The notes beneath the pieces are model-generated. The model searched no databases. It was given only the letters and a program-made list of their open reading frames with translations, and was not told where the DNA came from. Positions 47,186-47,446 of a stretch of DNA of 47,446 nucleotides are shown here, in pieces. This DNA is from an uncultured Oscillibacter sp. Its GTDB lineage: Bacteria > Bacillota > Clostridia > Oscillospirales > Oscillospiraceae. A program made the position numbers and the translations under genes. How positions within the stretch are numbered: the first letter of the stretch is position 1; every line of letters begins with the position of its first letter. Location of the stretch: assembly GCA_910585245.1 (NCBI GenBank), contig CAJUCO010000017.1, positions 1 through 47,446 on the forward strand, in the 5' to 3' direction.

Positions 47186-47403
47186 TAGAGAACCCCGGCG
47201 GGCGGGCCAAAAACTACGCAGAATGGCAGGCCGAGCAGAACGGCAAGCCCACCCACCGGGGCACCATCCGGGCCGACATTGACCGGGCCATCCTCGCCTC
47301 CACCACCGAGCGCGACTTTCTGCAGGTGATGGCTGGCAGTATCACCGCCGATATGAACCGGCTCTTTGCCGCCCAGGAGAAAGCGCAGAAATACTCTTTC
47401 TGA
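47116..47403 (+). pseudogene. Relaxase (MobA/MobL-type) fragment fused into hsdS
   Basis: In the frame ending at 47403 the residues SPADYARMREVSDRLCREYA, VIENPGGRAKNYAEWQAEQ and TIRADIDRAILASTTERDFLQVM match the central part of plasmid/ICE relaxases as I know them. Neither the N-terminal catalytic Tyr region nor the C-terminal part is present. The last 20 or so residues (ITADMNRLFAAQEKAQKYSF) do not look like relaxase and may mark a second junction near 47335. This is the scar of a deletion or recombination between a mobilisable element and the restriction locus. Confidence 0.75.
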
Positions 47404-47446
47404 TATTGTTATCCATGGCCAGACCCAGGACAGGGCGGCTTTTTTC

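Overview
The window is about 60% GC chromosomal DNA from a strictly anaerobic, endospore-forming clostridium. Gene content, Ala/Arg/Gly-rich codon use and family types suggest the Oscillospiraceae (Oscillibacter, Flavonifractor, Lawsonibacter or a relative); this placement is inference. The spore trait rests on a germination protease (gpr), an alpha/beta-type small acid-soluble spore protein and a SpoVB-type flippase. The anaerobic trait rests on a class III ribonucleotide reductase with its activase (nrdDG) and a complete Rnf complex (rnfCDGEAB).

Layout. 1-7.3 kb: a LacI-controlled phospho-metabolism locus. Leftward run three tandem HAD proteins and then a phosphoglycerate mutase-like enzyme whose domains are in circularly permuted order. 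Rightward run lacI, a PHP-domain phosphoesterase and a PfkB kinase. Two identical operator half-sites lie in the divergent promoter region. 7.3-12.7 kb: DUF2156-GNAT fusion, NSS-type sodium symporter, sugar O-acetyltransferase, NUDIX hydrolase, SLOG/DUF1273 protein and a multi-hairpin intergenic element (copy A). 12.7-22.6 kb: housekeeping block of gpr, rnc, acpP, plsX, trmFO, topA, dprA and a TrmH-type methyltransferase, interrupted between trmFO and topA by a small HTH-repressor/82-aa protein cassette with a 15-bp inverted-repeat operator. 22.8-24.9 kb: a folT-like transporter gene and folC behind a tetrahydrofolate riboswitch. 25-30.3 kb: rnf operon with a structured leader. 30.4-36 kb: an unknown protein, an Asp/Glu racemase-family protein, a 200-bp MITE-like element, a SpoVB-like flippase and a KdpDE-like two-component system. 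36-39 kb: nrdDG and a second copy (B) of the multi-hairpin element. 39.1-43 kb: XRE regulator, DUF1622 membrane protein, chemoreceptor and a solute-binding lipoprotein without permease genes. 43.5-47.4 kb: an accessory region starting inside the 3' end of a SASP gene, with an AlbA_2-type ATPase, hsdM, a broken hsdS and a relaxase fragment.

Most noteworthy are (i) the operon of three HAD proteins plus a circularly permuted iPGM, facing lacI-PHP-pfkB across a shared regulatory region, and (ii) a roughly 170-bp intergenic element seen twice. Its stems are conserved by compensatory changes, its ends are inverted repeats, and each copy is bracketed by a direct repeat of a different local hairpin, as if it had inserted into hairpins and duplicated them.

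No rRNA, tRNA or CRISPR array was seen. All calls come from reading the sequence; no database search was possible.
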